From contig NZ_CP147518.1 of the NCBI RefSeq assembly GCF_037201965.1, positions 3,155,001 through 3,219,000 on the forward strand: a stretch of 64,000 nt of DNA. The letters are read 5' to 3'. This DNA comes from Spirosoma sp. SC4-14 (GTDB lineage Bacteria > Bacteroidota > Bacteroidia > Cytophagales > Spirosomataceae). Made by a program: the position numbers and the translations under genes. The notes beneath the pieces are model-generated. The model was not told the origin of the DNA. It did no database searches and saw only the letters and a program-made list of their open reading frames with translations. Shown here piece after piece: positions 48,948 through 58,749 of this stretch (the first letter of the stretch is position 1; every line of letters begins with the position of its first letter).

Positions 48948-51386
48948 CTAGGCTCCTCCAGCCCGACGTTTTTCATCTTCGGCTCCACCGGCCCGTCGGC
49001 GCGAGGGAGTTAGCGTGTCGTTGCCAAATCGGTAGGTAAACGAAGCGGTTGCAACGCGCGTATCTTGCCGCTGATAGAACCGCTCCTTATAATTGGCATA
49101 CGCTGAGGTGGCATGAAGTGGGCTCGTGTAGAATACATCGGTCATATTCAGTTTGAGGGTTCCTTTTTTATTCAGCATCGTTTTTTGCAGGCCAATGTTA
49201 AGCTGTCCCAGCGGCTGAATATCGAGAAATCCGTATAGCTGACGTGACTGGTAGTTGCCAGTCAGATCGGCGGTCCAGCCGCGCCCGAGGGTGAACGTGC
49301 TGGTGCTATTGAGGCTGAAGGCAGGTAGCCCGGCATTCAGCGACGTTCCGGCCAGATTTCCGATAAACAACTGGTAATAAGCTACCAGATTATTGTCCAT
49401 TGTCCACCAGCGGGCAGGTTGTACGGGTATGGTCATGGTTAGCCCGTAATAGTCGGAACGGGTCAGATTCTGGAACGTCGATACGGCTTGCCGGTTGCCC
49501 TCGGGGGCGGGTTGTACTACGCTGATAATGGGCTGATCGGTACGGGTATAACTGACGGAGGTAATGAATTTCTGTTTGAAGGTATGCGTAAGTTCGATGT
49601 TATAACTCAACTGCGGAAACAGCGACGGATTACCCGAAAAATAGGTTGTTGCATCAATATAAGCCCGGAACGGATTCAGTTGATTGTAGGTAGGCCGATC
49701 GATTCGACGGCTCAGAGACAGGCTCATCTCATGCAACTTAGAAAGCGATTGCTTGAAAAACAGACTGGGAAATAGCTGAAAATAGTTTCGTTTGAACCCA
49801 TTATTGCCGATCAACTGAATACCCTGGGCAATGGTCTGTTCGCCCCTAAGGCCTATCTGAACCGTTAGCTTGCTGAATACTTTATTAATGTTAATGTAGG
49901 CCGCGTTGATGTTCTCATCATATTGAAAATGATTGCTTTTGGTGGTATCGATCACGCTTTGGCCGTCGCTGCTGTTGGTAAACAACACATCATTGTCCGA
50001 ATGGACCCAACTCACTTTGAAACCACCCTCCACGCGGCCTTTATTGGGTAAGATATGCGTATAGTCTGTTTTAAATGACGTGATGTTTAAGGCACCATTC
50101 AGATCACCGGCCAGAACCGTTGGCGGACGAACCGGCAAACTGAACAGAGTAGACAGATTCTGGAGCCGATGGGTTTCATAATGAGCGAAATCGGCGTCGG
50201 CTGTGATTTCCCGTTTGCCCGTCGAGTCGAAGCTATGCTTCAGATTTACGTTTCCGGCAATGTTAGGCATTCGCAGGCCGCGGCTATTAGCCGACTGGTA
50301 GCTGGATTGTAGCTGGCCTTCCGCATCGAATGTCTGAGTAACGTTGGGAATACTGGCTTTTGCATCGAGATTTTGGCCATTGACAACGGCTCCCAGCATT
50401 GTTCGCTTCGAGAGGGTATAGTCTACACCAGCCCGGTAGGTGTGGGTAGCGTAGCGGGTTTTGCCAATATTATCCTGATCGCTGCTACCAATAAACTTAC
50501 CGTCCTGGTAAAAATCGCGGTGAAGTTTTAGTTGTGTGAACACATTTCGGTCGCTATAATTGTAATTGCCGAACAGGTTCACTTTTTTATGGCGATGGTT
50601 AAGAGTAAGCCCGCTCGTGAATTTTCCGTATCGCCCATAACCATAACTTGTCGTCAGACTACCATTTGTTCCCTGGCGTCCGTCTTTTTTGAGTTTTATG
50701 GCAATAATGCCTGCACTGCCAGCTGCGTCGTATTTGGCGGGCGGGTTGGTGATCAACTCAATTTTTTCGACGGCATTGGCTGGCAGGGCCCGAAGCATTT
50801 CGGCGAGTTCAGTGCCAGTCATTGGCACACGTTTTCCATCAATCAATACCAAAACTCCTTGTTTACCCCGAAGCGCTAAATTGTCGTTCTGATCAACGGT
50901 AACCCCTGGCGACCGACTCAATACTTCCAGCGACGTTGCTCCTGCACTGAGCGGACTGCCATCGACATTGACAACGATACGGTCGGCCTCCCGTTCAAAC
51001 ATGGGTTTGCGGGCCTGAACGGTTACTTCTTTCAGGTTTGTATTCCCATTTGGCCGGAGCCGGATACCAGGCAGCGTTTCGTTCTGAAACGATAGGGCAA
51101 ACGGATCGGTTTGCGACCGATTGAACCCAACCTGCGAAGCCGAAACAAAATAGTTGCCTGCCGGAACGGCTGCAAACTGAAACGCTCCCGATGCATCGCT
51201 AAACTCGGTTTGAACGACTGTTGAGTCGGTGGCCCGGTGAAGTGCTACCGTAGCAAATTCAACGCCAACGCCTGTCGAGTCCTGCACCGTACCGGTTATT
51301 TTAGACGCGTTTTGCGCAAAGGCAACCGAGATCGTAAGTGTCGGCAAGAAGAAAAAGGCAAAAAAAGCCCGTAAAGAAAGAGTCAT
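48948..51386 (-). CDS. Outer-membrane beta-barrel receptor, CarboxypepD_reg plus PF14905-type barrel
   Basis: An 812-residue TonB-receptor-like protein from ATG 51386 (signal MTLSLRAFFAFFFLPTLTIS). CarboxypepD_reg spans about 25-105 ('VQDSTGVGVEFATVAL', 'FVSASQVGFNRSQ'). The plug spans about 110-230 with 'LVLIDGKRVPMTGTELAEMLRALPANAVEKIELITNPPAKYDAAGSAGII' (split here only for citation), and the barrel runs to about 790. The C-terminus is a short basic tail in which RRAGGA occurs twice ('SRRRAGGAEDEKRRAGGA'). A paralogue of the 42.0-44.7 kb gene, about 4 kb away on the opposite strand. No SusD is adjacent. Confidence 0.87.
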   Translation of the reverse strand: MTLSLRAFFAFFFLPTLTISVAFAQNASKITGTVQDSTGVGVEFATVALHRATDSTVVQTEFSDASGAFQFAAVPAGNYFVSASQVGFNRSQTDPFALSFQNETLPGIRLRPNGNTNLKEVTVQARKPMFEREADRIVVNVDGSPLSAGATSLEVLSRSPGVTVDQNDNLALRGKQGVLVLIDGKRVPMTGTELAEMLRALPANAVEKIELITNPPAKYDAAGSAGIIAIKLKKDGRQGTNGSLTTSYGYGRYGKFTSGLTLNHRHKKVNLFGNYNYSDRNVFTQLKLHRDFYQDGKFIGSSDQDNIGKTRYATHTYRAGVDYTLSKRTMLGAVVNGQNLDAKASIPNVTQTFDAEGQLQSSYQSANSRGLRMPNIAGNVNLKHSFDSTGKREITADADFAHYETHRLQNLSTLFSLPVRPPTVLAGDLNGALNITSFKTDYTHILPNKGRVEGGFKVSWVHSDNDVLFTNSSDGQSVIDTTKSNHFQYDENINAAYININKVFSKLTVQIGLRGEQTIAQGIQLIGNNGFKRNYFQLFPSLFFKQSLSKLHEMSLSLSRRIDRPTYNQLNPFRAYIDATTYFSGNPSLFPQLSYNIELTHTFKQKFITSVSYTRTDQPIISVVQPAPEGNRQAVSTFQNLTRSDYYGLTMTIPVQPARWWTMDNNLVAYYQLFIGNLAGTSLNAGLPAFSLNSTSTFTLGRGWTADLTGNYQSRQLYGFLDIQPLGQLNIGLQKTMLNKKGTLKLNMTDVFYTSPLHATSAYANYKERFYQRQDTRVATASFTYRFGNDTLTPSRRRAGGAEDEKRRAGGA

Positions 51387-51516
51387 ACGGATGTCGTTTA
51401 GGTGGATCGAAACCGATTTTTGCCTAATGACAACGATGGCGTTTGCTGGCGCGGAGTTTCTCCACAAACGGGCTAAAATAAGTACCAGCGGCCAAGCCTG
51501 GCTACCAATCAGCGAA

Positions 51517-52386
51517 TCAGTGCAGGGGCAGGCTTTTTACTTTTCCGCCTGCCACATCATCAACACTATGCTGGATAATAAACGCTTTTGGATCGAGGTT
51601 AACAACCATGCTACGCAGTCGACTCAGTTCAAGCCGGGTGAGCACGACATATAAGACAACATCAAGGTCGTGGTGGCTACCATTTTTACCATAGCCTTCC
51701 TGCCCTTTCAGCACCGTAACACCCCAGCCTTTTTCGATAATCTGTTCCTGAATAAGTTGATGTTGCCGGGAAATAATTAATACCGCCGTATATTCTTCAA
51801 TACCATGAATTATAAAGTCTACAGTTTTGGAGGCCGCAAAGTAAGTAATCATGGAGTAGAGAGCCGGATTAATCCCTAAAAAGAACGCTGCTGCGCCGAA
51901 AATTGCAACATTTAGTACCAGAATAACGTCGCTGACTTTCAGTACTGGATTACTGCGGCTGATGAGCAAGGCCGCAATTTCGGTTCCATCCAGAACGGCA
52001 CCTCCGCGCATGGCCAGCCCAATGCCTGCACCAATAAAAAAACCACCAAAAACAGCCGTCAGCAGTAAATCAGGGGTTACATCGGGATAGGGAATAATCG
52101 CTAAACTCAGAGATAGCCCGGCAATACCCAGAGTACTTTTAAGCGCAAACTGGCGGCCAAACTGCCGATAGCCCAGGCCTATAAACGGTAGATTAATCAC
52201 TAAAAGCCAGATCGGAAGAGGAACGATTAGCAGTGATGATAGCAGCATCGAAACTCCCGTGACACCTCCATCGATAAAATGACTGGATAATAAAAACCCT
52301 TTGATGCCCATACCGGCACTGAGCACACCGGCAACTATGAAGATGGTATCTCTGATAATACGGAAAGAGGACGATTGCTGGACCAT
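51517..52386 (-). CDS. YitT family membrane protein (DUF161 plus DUF2179)
   Basis: A 289-residue inner-membrane protein. About five or six hydrophobic segments in residues 10-190 form the YitT/DUF161 region ('GVLSAGMGIKGFLLSSHFIDGGVTGVSML'). The C-terminal cytoplasmic DUF2179 domain at about 205-280 contains 'TAVLIISRQHQLIQEQIIEKGWGVTVLKG'. The function is unknown; transport of a small solute has been suggested for the family. ATG 52386 is preferred because an upstream ATG at 52434 lies on the base of the cysK terminator hairpin. Confidence 0.85.
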   Translation of the reverse strand: MVQQSSSFRIIRDTIFIVAGVLSAGMGIKGFLLSSHFIDGGVTGVSMLLSSLLIVPLPIWLLVINLPFIGLGYRQFGRQFALKSTLGIAGLSLSLAIIPYPDVTPDLLLTAVFGGFFIGAGIGLAMRGGAVLDGTEIAALLISRSNPVLKVSDVILVLNVAIFGAAAFFLGINPALYSMITYFAASKTVDFIIHGIEEYTAVLIISRQHQLIQEQIIEKGWGVTVLKGQEGYGKNGSHHDLDVVLYVVLTRLELSRLRSMVVNLDPKAFIIQHSVDDVAGGKVKSLPLH

Positions 52387-52433
52387 ACGTAACGTTGAAG
52401 GGGGAAAATGAATGTTGGGATACGGCCAAGCCA

Positions 52434-52477
52434 AATTAAATGAGCAGAAATCGTCGCCGACATCTGCTCATTTAATT
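52434..52477. terminator. cysK terminator hairpin
   Basis: A perfect 15-bp inverted repeat (52434-52448 and 52463-52477), core atgagcaga, with a 14-nt loop, 25 nt after the cysK stop on the minus strand; T-runs at the 3' side. Confidence 0.8.
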
Positions 52478-52501
52478 GACCTGACTCCTAAGACTATTTA
52501 C

Positions 52502-53410
52502 TTAATATAATCCCTCAATCGATAAATATCGTTCCCCTGTATCGTAACAAAATGTTAGAATTCGACTACCAGGCGTTATGTCGGGTAATTTCTGATAAAT
52601 AGCAGCCAGCGAAGCACCAGACGAAATGCCGACAAAGATGCCCTCTTCTCTGGCAACACGTTGTGCCCAGGCAAATGCGTCGTCGCGACTGACCTGAATA
52701 CTGCCGTCGATAGCATCGAGATGCAGATTATGGGGGATGAAACCCGCGCCAATTCCCTGGATTGGGTGCGGGCCTGGTGCGCCACCACTGATAACGGGCG
52801 AGGCTTCAGGTTCAACGGCGTATACGTTCAGTGCCGGGAATTTCTCTTTGAGTACTTCGGCAACACCAGTTATATGCCCGCCTGTGCCCACGCCCGTAAT
52901 GAGCACATCAAAGCCTTCCGGAAAATCGGCCAGAATTTCCTGTGCCGTGGTGCGTTTGTGGATGGCAATATTGGCCGGGTTTTCGAACTGCTGAGGCATC
53001 CAGGCATTAGGGGTGCTGTCGACCAGTTCATGGGCGCGGGCAATGGCTCCTTTCATGCCTAACTCGCGGGGGGTCAGGTCAAACTCGGCACCATAGGCTG
53101 CCATGATTTTACGACGCTCGATACTCATTGATTCGGGCATGACCAGAATCAGTTTGTAGCCTTTAACAGCAGCAACTATAGCAAGTCCGATGCCCGTGTT
53201 GCCCGATGTTGGTTCGATAATAACACTATCTGTGTTCAGAAGGCCGCTAGCTTCGGCATCTTCAATCATGGCCAGCGCAATCCGGTCTTTAATACTGGCA
53301 CCTGGATTGGCTCGTTCCAGTTTCATCCAGACTTCAAAACCCGGATAAAGGCGGTTTAGCCGAACGTGGGGCGTTTGCCCAATGGTATCTAAAATGTTGT
53401 CGACTTTCAT
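52502..53410 (-). CDS. cysK: Cysteine synthase A (O-acetylserine sulfhydrylase)
   Basis: A 302-residue PLP enzyme that makes cysteine from O-acetylserine and sulfide. The PLP Lys lies in '[19 protein letters not shown]'. The asparagine loop is '[11 protein letters not shown]', the phosphate loop '[11 protein letters not shown]' and the C-terminal PLP serine region '[10 protein letters not shown]'. Length is normal. It starts 30 nt after the serine acetyltransferase gene, so the two steps of cysteine synthesis form an operon. CysK and CysE usually form a complex. Confidence 0.95.
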   Translation of the reverse strand: MKVDNILDTIGQTPHVRLNRLYPGFEVWMKLERANPGASIKDRIALAMIEDAEASGLLNTDSVIIEPTSGNTGIGLAIVAAVKGYKLILVMPESMSIERRKIMAAYGAEFDLTPRELGMKGAIARAHELVDSTPNAWMPQQFENPANIAIHKRTTAQEILADFPEGFDVLITGVGTGGHITGVAEVLKEKFPALNVYAVEPEASPVISGGAPGPHPIQGIGAGFIPHNLHLDAIDGSIQVSRDDAFAWAQRVAREEGIFVGISSGASLAAIYQKLPDITPGSRILTFCYDTGERYLSIEGLY

Positions 53411-53439
53411 GGTTTTCGGGAAGGGGTTAGTAAAGCGAA

Positions 53440-54294
53440 TCAGATAACAAAATTGATTGGCTCGGCATTGTCGAGCGACTTCATCCGAACCTCGGTCTGG
53501 TGTTGATTGTAGACGAGCGAATAGGGCTCAACACTGTGCGTGAGCCAAACGTTACCACCAATCACCGAGTCATGGCCAACCACCGTTCGACCGCCCAGAA
53601 TGGTCGCGTTTGCATAGATTACTACGTTGTTTTCGATGGTTGGGTGGCGTTTTTTCTGGGCCATTGATTTGGCAACGTGAGTGGCGCCCAGCGTTACTCC
53701 CTGATAGATCTTGACATTATCGCCAATGATTGTGGTTTCGCCAATGACTACCCCCGTACCGTGGTCGATGAAAAACGACCGCCCGATCTGAGCGCCGGGA
53801 TGTATATCGATTCCTGTAAGCCCATGTGCATATTCAGTTAGCATCCGGGGTAGGAGTGGAATGTTCAGTTTGAGCATTTCGTGGGCAATCCGGTAAACCG
53901 CAATGGTATAAAAGCCTGGATATACTGCTACTACTTCTTCAATACCTACCGCAGCCGGGTCGTTGTCGACAATGGCCTGAGCATCCAGAAAGAGGTTGTC
54001 ATAGATGGCAGGAAGTTGTTCGAAGAAACGCTCTGCCGAAATTTCGGGGCTGGCGGGTAGGGTAGCCGCCAGTGGCTGAAACAGACAAACGAGCTGATCG
54101 TTTAGTTTTTGATAGGTCTCGCCAATATGCTGAGAAGCCGACTGGCAATCCTGCGTAACAGGAAACAACAGCCGCATTAGCTGATCAATAAAACGACCTG
54201 CGTCGGGCCGGGATGGAAGTTTGAAGCGGTACTGAGATCGCTGAGCTACCAGATGCTCGAGGAAAGCGGGGTTTGCGACAATCATAAAACGCAA
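53440..54294 (-). CDS. cysE: Serine O-acetyltransferase
   Basis: A 284-residue acetyl-CoA:L-serine O-acetyltransferase, the first step of cysteine synthesis. The helical N-terminal domain (about 1-150) is followed by a left-handed beta-helix of hexapeptide repeats ('[43 protein letters not shown]' region, residues about 167-210) that holds the catalytic Asp-His pair in 'FIDHGTG'. Length matches the longer EpsC/plant-like form. ATG could be 54294 or 54285. First gene of the cysE-cysK pair; its promoter region shows no full consensus. Confidence 0.93.
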   Translation of the reverse strand: MRFMIVANPAFLEHLVAQRSQYRFKLPSRPDAGRFIDQLMRLLFPVTQDCQSASQHIGETYQKLNDQLVCLFQPLAATLPASPEISAERFFEQLPAIYDNLFLDAQAIVDNDPAAVGIEEVVAVYPGFYTIAVYRIAHEMLKLNIPLLPRMLTEYAHGLTGIDIHPGAQIGRSFFIDHGTGVVIGETTIIGDNVKIYQGVTLGATHVAKSMAQKKRHPTIENNVVIYANATILGGRTVVGHDSVIGGNVWLTHSVEPYSLVYNQHQTEVRMKSLDNAEPINFVI

Positions 54295-54595
54295 AATATC
54301 AGGTATAGCAAGTAGTTATAGAACGTCGAAAAAAGGTGGAATAGTTGCCCCGTGATGAGGAAAGTAGACAACAATCCGAAAGATTTATCTACCCGAAATA
54401 ACGCTAATAAACCGGGATAATTTGTTGATATGACAACAAAATGCGTACCGTAAAGTTCGCTCGTTTACTTTGGCTCCGATTTTGATCAATAATTAGTTAA
54501 TTAATAAATCGACGTCTTTCGTCGGAAGCTTGGCTATGGTTTGTCAGAAGCTATTGTTAGGCTTATGCTGAAAGACATAAACGGAGTGTATTGCC
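54295..54595. other. 301-nt divergent region between cysE and the sugar dehydrogenase gene
   Basis: No gene seen. It holds a 7-bp dyad TTTGTTG/CAACAAA (54421-54440) and a partial -7 match (ttactttg at about 54467), without a paired -33 box. A further small stem cgac/gtcg occurs near 54515. Confidence 0.5.
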
Positions 54596-55855
54596 ATGTT
54601 TGGTAAGGCTATTTATGCATTACTTATTTCGCTGGTTGCCACGGCTGGATTTTCGTGGTTTGTGTGGTCGTTGTGTCAATCTGACGATGACGACGCAACG
54701 CAGGCTACCCCAAAAATGGCAGTTGCTACCGTAAACGAAGCAGGAATTATACCAACGGTTTTTTCGGAGGATAAACCCCACACTGCGGTTCGGGTTGTAA
54801 ATGCTTATCCGAAGCTTTCGTTCGAGGCTCCGGTGGAGTTTACGTATGCCAATGATGGTACAAACCGGGTTTTTGTCGTTGAGCAATCTGGCCAGATCAA
54901 TGTGTTCGATAATAACCCCGATGCTTCGGTTAGGCAGACGTATCTGGATATTCGCAAAAAGGTGGCCTATGGTGGAGAAATGGGCCTGCTAGGTCTTGCT
55001 TTTCACCCTAAATTCAAAGAAAATGGGTATTTCTATGTCAATTATACAAAAAATAATCCCCGCGAAACGGTTGTAAGTCGTTTCAAAGCGGCATCGCCTA
55101 CGGCAACAGAGATTGATCCAAAATCGGAAGTTATTCTGTTTACGTTCCAACAGCCCTATTCGAATCATAATGGCGGGAAAGTACTGTTTGGGCCAGATGG
55201 GTATCTGTATGTTTCTACGGGCGATGGTGGGAGTGGTGGAGATCCGCAAAATAACGGACAGAATCGGAGTAGCTGGCTCGGGAAAATTCTGCGGATTGAT
55301 GTGAACAGTACAAAAAAAGGACACTATGGGATTCCGGCCGATAATCCGTTTGTGAAAAACAAGGAGGGTTTTCTCGAAGAAATTTTTGCCTACGGTTTAC
55401 GAAATCCCTGGCGGATCAGTTTCGATGAACAGGGACGATTATGGGCTGGCGATGTTGGTCAGAATGAAATCGAAGAAATCGACATCATCTCGAAAGGGGG
55501 CAACTACGGCTGGCGTATTAAGGAAGGGCGCGACGATTATACGGCAAAAGGGAATCCAACCCCTGACAAGCTAATTGGCCCTATCTGGCAATATAATCAT
55601 CAGAATGGCAATGTGTCGGTAACCGGTGGCTTGGTTTATCGGGGGAGTTTGGCGCCTTCGCTGAAGGGAAAATACGTTTACGCCGACTATGCCAGCGGAC
55701 GAATCTGGGCGCTTTCGGTAAACGACACCAAAGCGGCTTCAAATCAGGAGATTGTATCCCGGTCGGGAGCTATTTCTGCCTTCGGCGAAGACCAGAAACA
55801 CGAAATGTATCTCTGCGATTTGGGCGGGAAAATTCTGAAACTTGTTGAAAAGTAG
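54596..55855 (+). CDS. PQQ-dependent sugar dehydrogenase (Glucose/Sorbosone dehydrogenase family)
   Basis: A 419-residue exported six-bladed propeller. Residues 1-25 form a signal or anchor segment. Family motifs are 'GLLGLAFHPKFKENGYFYVNYT' near 130, the catalytic-His region 'QQPYSNHNGGKVLFGPDGYLYVSTGDGGSGGDPQNNGQN' (cited in parts) near 185-222, 'AYGLRNPWRISFD' near 265 and 'AGDVGQNEIEEIDII' near 282. Such enzymes oxidise sugars with PQQ, but many Bacteroidota members have unknown substrates and PQQ synthesis genes are not seen here. The ATG is well placed before the hydrophobic segment. Confidence 0.9.
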   Translation: MFGKAIYALLISLVATAGFSWFVWSLCQSDDDDATQATPKMAVATVNEAGIIPTVFSEDKPHTAVRVVNAYPKLSFEAPVEFTYANDGTNRVFVVEQSGQINVFDNNPDASVRQTYLDIRKKVAYGGEMGLLGLAFHPKFKENGYFYVNYTKNNPRETVVSRFKAASPTATEIDPKSEVILFTFQQPYSNHNGGKVLFGPDGYLYVSTGDGGSGGDPQNNGQNRSSWLGKILRIDVNSTKKGHYGIPADNPFVKNKEGFLEEIFAYGLRNPWRISFDEQGRLWAGDVGQNEIEEIDIISKGGNYGWRIKEGRDDYTAKGNPTPDKLIGPIWQYNHQNGNVSVTGGLVYRGSLAPSLKGKYVYADYASGRIWALSVNDTKAASNQEIVSRSGAISAFGEDQKHEMYLCDLGGKILKLVEK

Positions 55856-55869
55856 TAGTTTTCTTTCTT

Positions 55870-55902
55870 ATACCTGAAAGGTTAAAAAAACCTTTCAGGT
55901 AT
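55870..55902. terminator. Bidirectional terminator
   Basis: A perfect 14-bp stem atacctgaaaggtt (55870-55883) with its complement at 55889-55902 and an AAAAA loop, between the convergent dehydrogenase and DUF3667 genes. Confidence 0.85.
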
Positions 55903-55925
55903 GGTAGTCGCTGCCGTTGTTTTTT

Positions 55926-57566
55926 TTAGAAATTCAGGAAGCCAAGTACCCCACTTATTCCGAAAAGCATAGCAAAGACAAAGCCATAAATTAAGGTGAA
56001 GAGGGCGAATTTAGCAATGGTTTTGGCCCATCCCTGCCCGTAGGTACGTTTCATGGCCAGGAGCAGGTAAAGATAGCCCAACAGGAAACACCACCCAACA
56101 GCATCATCCCAGTGAGCATAATAGCTAATGGTCAGTCCAATGGTTAAAATCATAAAAAAAACAGTATGGACATGGACCGAAAAAATCAGATGCTCGTAGT
56201 AGAACTTACGCTTTCGGAAGTAGATAATCAACAGCACGAAGGCAACCACTGGCATCAGTAGAAACATAACCCACGATACATATTTAATAATGACGTGAAG
56301 GAGGTTATGCAATACTTCGGGACGATCTGTCAGGGGTTCGGTTGTTTTGAATTTAGCACTTTGCCGAATCGATTTCAGAATGAAGCTCCGTTTCCACCAA
56401 CTCATTTCGTCGAGCGACTGATTCGAATGTTGCGCTATAAAATGGGTTAACTGCTCGTCGTTCATGTATTTCGTCAGCCGGATTTGCGCGTCGCGGGTCG
56501 AATCGTTTGGAAATATTAGTTTTAAACCTAGATAATCGGCTTGGTTTCCTACTTTCCGATTGCGAGAATGATCGTACTCATTGGGCAGCAGAGTTACCAG
56601 CGTTTTCATTTCCGAATAGATCTGATTACGCATATCGGGCAAAATGGCGTGAGTTTGCCCATAGAGATCCAGAAGTTGTTGCCGGTTATATTGTTTAAGG
56701 GCGGCTAACGTAGCTATGCCTAGCGAGTCTCCGTTAGCAAATGGAATGGTGATTGTTTTGACAAGACTAAGATTACTGGCGTTAAGTGTATCGCGCTCGA
56801 TCAGTCGCGAAACCGGCACCGAATAACTTTCGCTGGTCGTCGTTTCGTCATCATCCTCCGTATAGCGTACAGGAAGTGATGCCGGTAAGTATGAAACGCC
56901 TTTTTGTAGTTGTTGGGCAAATGATAACGGATTCTTAGATTTTTCTACTGTCTGTTGCTCTTCGGCATCGTTGTCGATATTCACCTTTTCATTTTGTCCT
57001 TCTTCCCAAAACTCATGAACGAGTGAGTCGAGCTGGGTTGACGAGAGCGTTTTCAGATAAGCAATGGTCGATTGGGCTTTGGGGTCCGATTTCTGATTAA
57101 AATAAAACTTGGCATTTCCGATTTCATCAAGACCTTTCTCTTCAACAACAGCTTTGCCCAGAACTCCATCCAATGTAAACTCACTGGCCTTGTTGCCATA
57201 TATATCATGAACTTTTTCTTCTATCTCCAGTGAATGGTGCAAAGCTGATTCGGTAACCTTATTAACCATTACGAAGAAAATTACCGATACGAACACGTAC
57301 AAACGAGCAGGTGGCACATAGCGGGCGCGTTTATCGTTCACAAAATCGACCACAAACTGGCCAGGCTTTAGCACAGTTGCCTTTAAGGTAGCCCAGAGCT
57401 TGGCGTCGAAGTGAGTAATGCTCTCCACAAACTCATACAACAGATGGCCAAAGGGTTGTTTATGGGTATGATTTTCCTGACCGCAGTTCGGACAATAGTG
57501 AGCGTGTTCGGGAAGGGGAGTGTCGCAGTTAGGACAGACAGACCATTGATCGTGCTCTGTAGACAT
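55926..57566 (-). CDS. DUF3667 domain membrane protein with N-terminal zinc ribbon
   Basis: A 546-residue membrane protein. Residues about 10-31 form a zinc ribbon with two CPNC knuckles ('CPNCDTPLPEHAHYCPNCGQ'), followed by the DUF3667 region 'LLYEFVESITHFDAKLWATLKATVLKPGQFVVDFVNDKRARYVPPARLYVFVS' (residues ~50-100, cited in parts) with a first membrane segment. A long soluble loop (~130-420) is unusually extended for the family. Four hydrophobic segments follow at the C-terminus. Function unknown. ATG 57566 is chosen because the predicted -7 box lies just upstream and the ribbon begins here. Confidence 0.82.
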   Translation of the reverse strand: MSTEHDQWSVCPNCDTPLPEHAHYCPNCGQENHTHKQPFGHLLYEFVESITHFDAKLWATLKATVLKPGQFVVDFVNDKRARYVPPARLYVFVSVIFFVMVNKVTESALHHSLEIEEKVHDIYGNKASEFTLDGVLGKAVVEEKGLDEIGNAKFYFNQKSDPKAQSTIAYLKTLSSTQLDSLVHEFWEEGQNEKVNIDNDAEEQQTVEKSKNPLSFAQQLQKGVSYLPASLPVRYTEDDDETTTSESYSVPVSRLIERDTLNASNLSLVKTITIPFANGDSLGIATLAALKQYNRQQLLDLYGQTHAILPDMRNQIYSEMKTLVTLLPNEYDHSRNRKVGNQADYLGLKLIFPNDSTRDAQIRLTKYMNDEQLTHFIAQHSNQSLDEMSWWKRSFILKSIRQSAKFKTTEPLTDRPEVLHNLLHVIIKYVSWVMFLLMPVVAFVLLIIYFRKRKFYYEHLIFSVHVHTVFFMILTIGLTISYYAHWDDAVGWCFLLGYLYLLLAMKRTYGQGWAKTIAKFALFTLIYGFVFAMLFGISGVLGFLNF

Positions 57567-57582
57567 GAATAGACAGTTTTGC

Positions 57583-57590
57583 CAAAAATA
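57583..57590 (-). promoter_or_regulatory. Predicted -7 box for the DUF3667 gene
   Basis: Minus-strand TATTTTTG, full match to TAnnTTTG, 16 nt before the ATG at 57566. A TTTG occurs upstream but only 12 nt away, shorter than usual. Confidence 0.35.
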
Positions 57591-57727
57591 GCCTACTTTT
57601 TGCAAATGGCCAGTAGGTCTAGAGCTATCCCCCTGCGTTATTTTTTCGTTATTGATCTTTTAGTAGGTTTTATTTGCTATTTTGGTTACGACGATTGGTT
57701 TTTTAATCCGTAACCATACCCACCACC

Positions 57728-58714
57728 ATGTTTAACCGTTTGCAGTCGCTTATTCGCGACTATTTTGGCTTTTCCCAAAAAGAATCCCGTGGCTTTCTGG
57801 TACTGTTAGTTCTGACATTGCTTTGTCTGCTGATTCCGTTCGTGTTTCGGTTCATTGCCGACCGGAACCCGGTCGATACGTCGGTAGCCGACCAGCAAAA
57901 ACTGGATAGTTTGGTAAAGTTGATGCAACAGCAGGAGGCTGCCCAGCCAGCGTATTCAGAACGGACTGAAAATAGGAAAACAACGGCTGAACGCTTTAAT
58001 GAGCCACGACTGTTTATGTTCGATCCGAATACGGTGAGTGTTGCCGGGTGGCAGCAGTTGGGAACGCCTGGCTGGTTAGCCCAACGAATCGAAAAATATC
58101 GGAATAAAGGAGGGCGGTTTCGGAAAAAAGAAGACGTGCTGCGGATTTATAATTTCCCATCCGAGCTATACCAACAGTTAGCGCCCTACATGACCTTGTC
58201 TGAACAGGAGGCTGGGAAAGCAGGCAGTACTGATGCCGCCAGGGCCGATAAGCCGTTTTCACATGAAGCATACAAACCAGGCGATCGGCCGCAATTCTCG
58301 CGACCAGCGAAACCCGAATTGCAGCCATTTGATATTAACACCGTCGATACCACTCAACTGATTGCCTTAAAAGGAATTGGTTCTAAACTGGCCGGGCGAA
58401 TACTGGCGTTTCGGGACGCGCTGGGCGGATTCGTGTCGATAGAGCAGTACCGCGACATTTACGGACTGGATTCGGTAGCGCTTGCGGAGCTTCAGAAATT
58501 TGGTCAGATTCGAACAGCGCCCCGGCGCATTCGGATCAATACGGCTTCGGCAGACGAACTGGATAGGCATCCGTTTTTATCGCGTCGGCAGGCAGAAATA
58601 ATTGTGCGTTATCGCGAGCAACACGGAGCCTATTCGTCGGTCGAAGCGCTTCGACCTATTCGGATTTTAGATGCGAAAACGATTGATAAGCTAGCACCTT
58701 ACCTGGAGTTTTGA
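57728..58714 (+). CDS. Helix-hairpin-helix (ComEA-like) DNA-binding protein
   Basis: A 328-residue protein with one N-terminal membrane segment (about 22-44, 'FLVLLVLTLLCLLIPFVFRFI') and three helix-hairpin-helix motifs outside it: 'WQQLGTPGWLAQRIEKYRNKGGRFRKKEDV' near 102, 'NTVDTTQLIALKGIGSKLAGRILAFRDALGGF' near 202 and 'INTASADELDRHPFLSRRQAEIIVRYREQHGAY' near 271. ComEA proteins bind DNA at the cell surface during natural transformation, but multi-HhH anchored forms in Bacteroidota have no proven role. No other competence gene is adjacent. Confidence 0.88.
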   Translation: MFNRLQSLIRDYFGFSQKESRGFLVLLVLTLLCLLIPFVFRFIADRNPVDTSVADQQKLDSLVKLMQQQEAAQPAYSERTENRKTTAERFNEPRLFMFDPNTVSVAGWQQLGTPGWLAQRIEKYRNKGGRFRKKEDVLRIYNFPSELYQQLAPYMTLSEQEAGKAGSTDAARADKPFSHEAYKPGDRPQFSRPAKPELQPFDINTVDTTQLIALKGIGSKLAGRILAFRDALGGFVSIEQYRDIYGLDSVALAELQKFGQIRTAPRRIRINTASADELDRHPFLSRRQAEIIVRYREQHGAYSSVEALRPIRILDAKTIDKLAPYLEF

Positions 58715-58749
58715 ACATACTTCTGATCAATTGTCGGGGTTTGGCTAGG

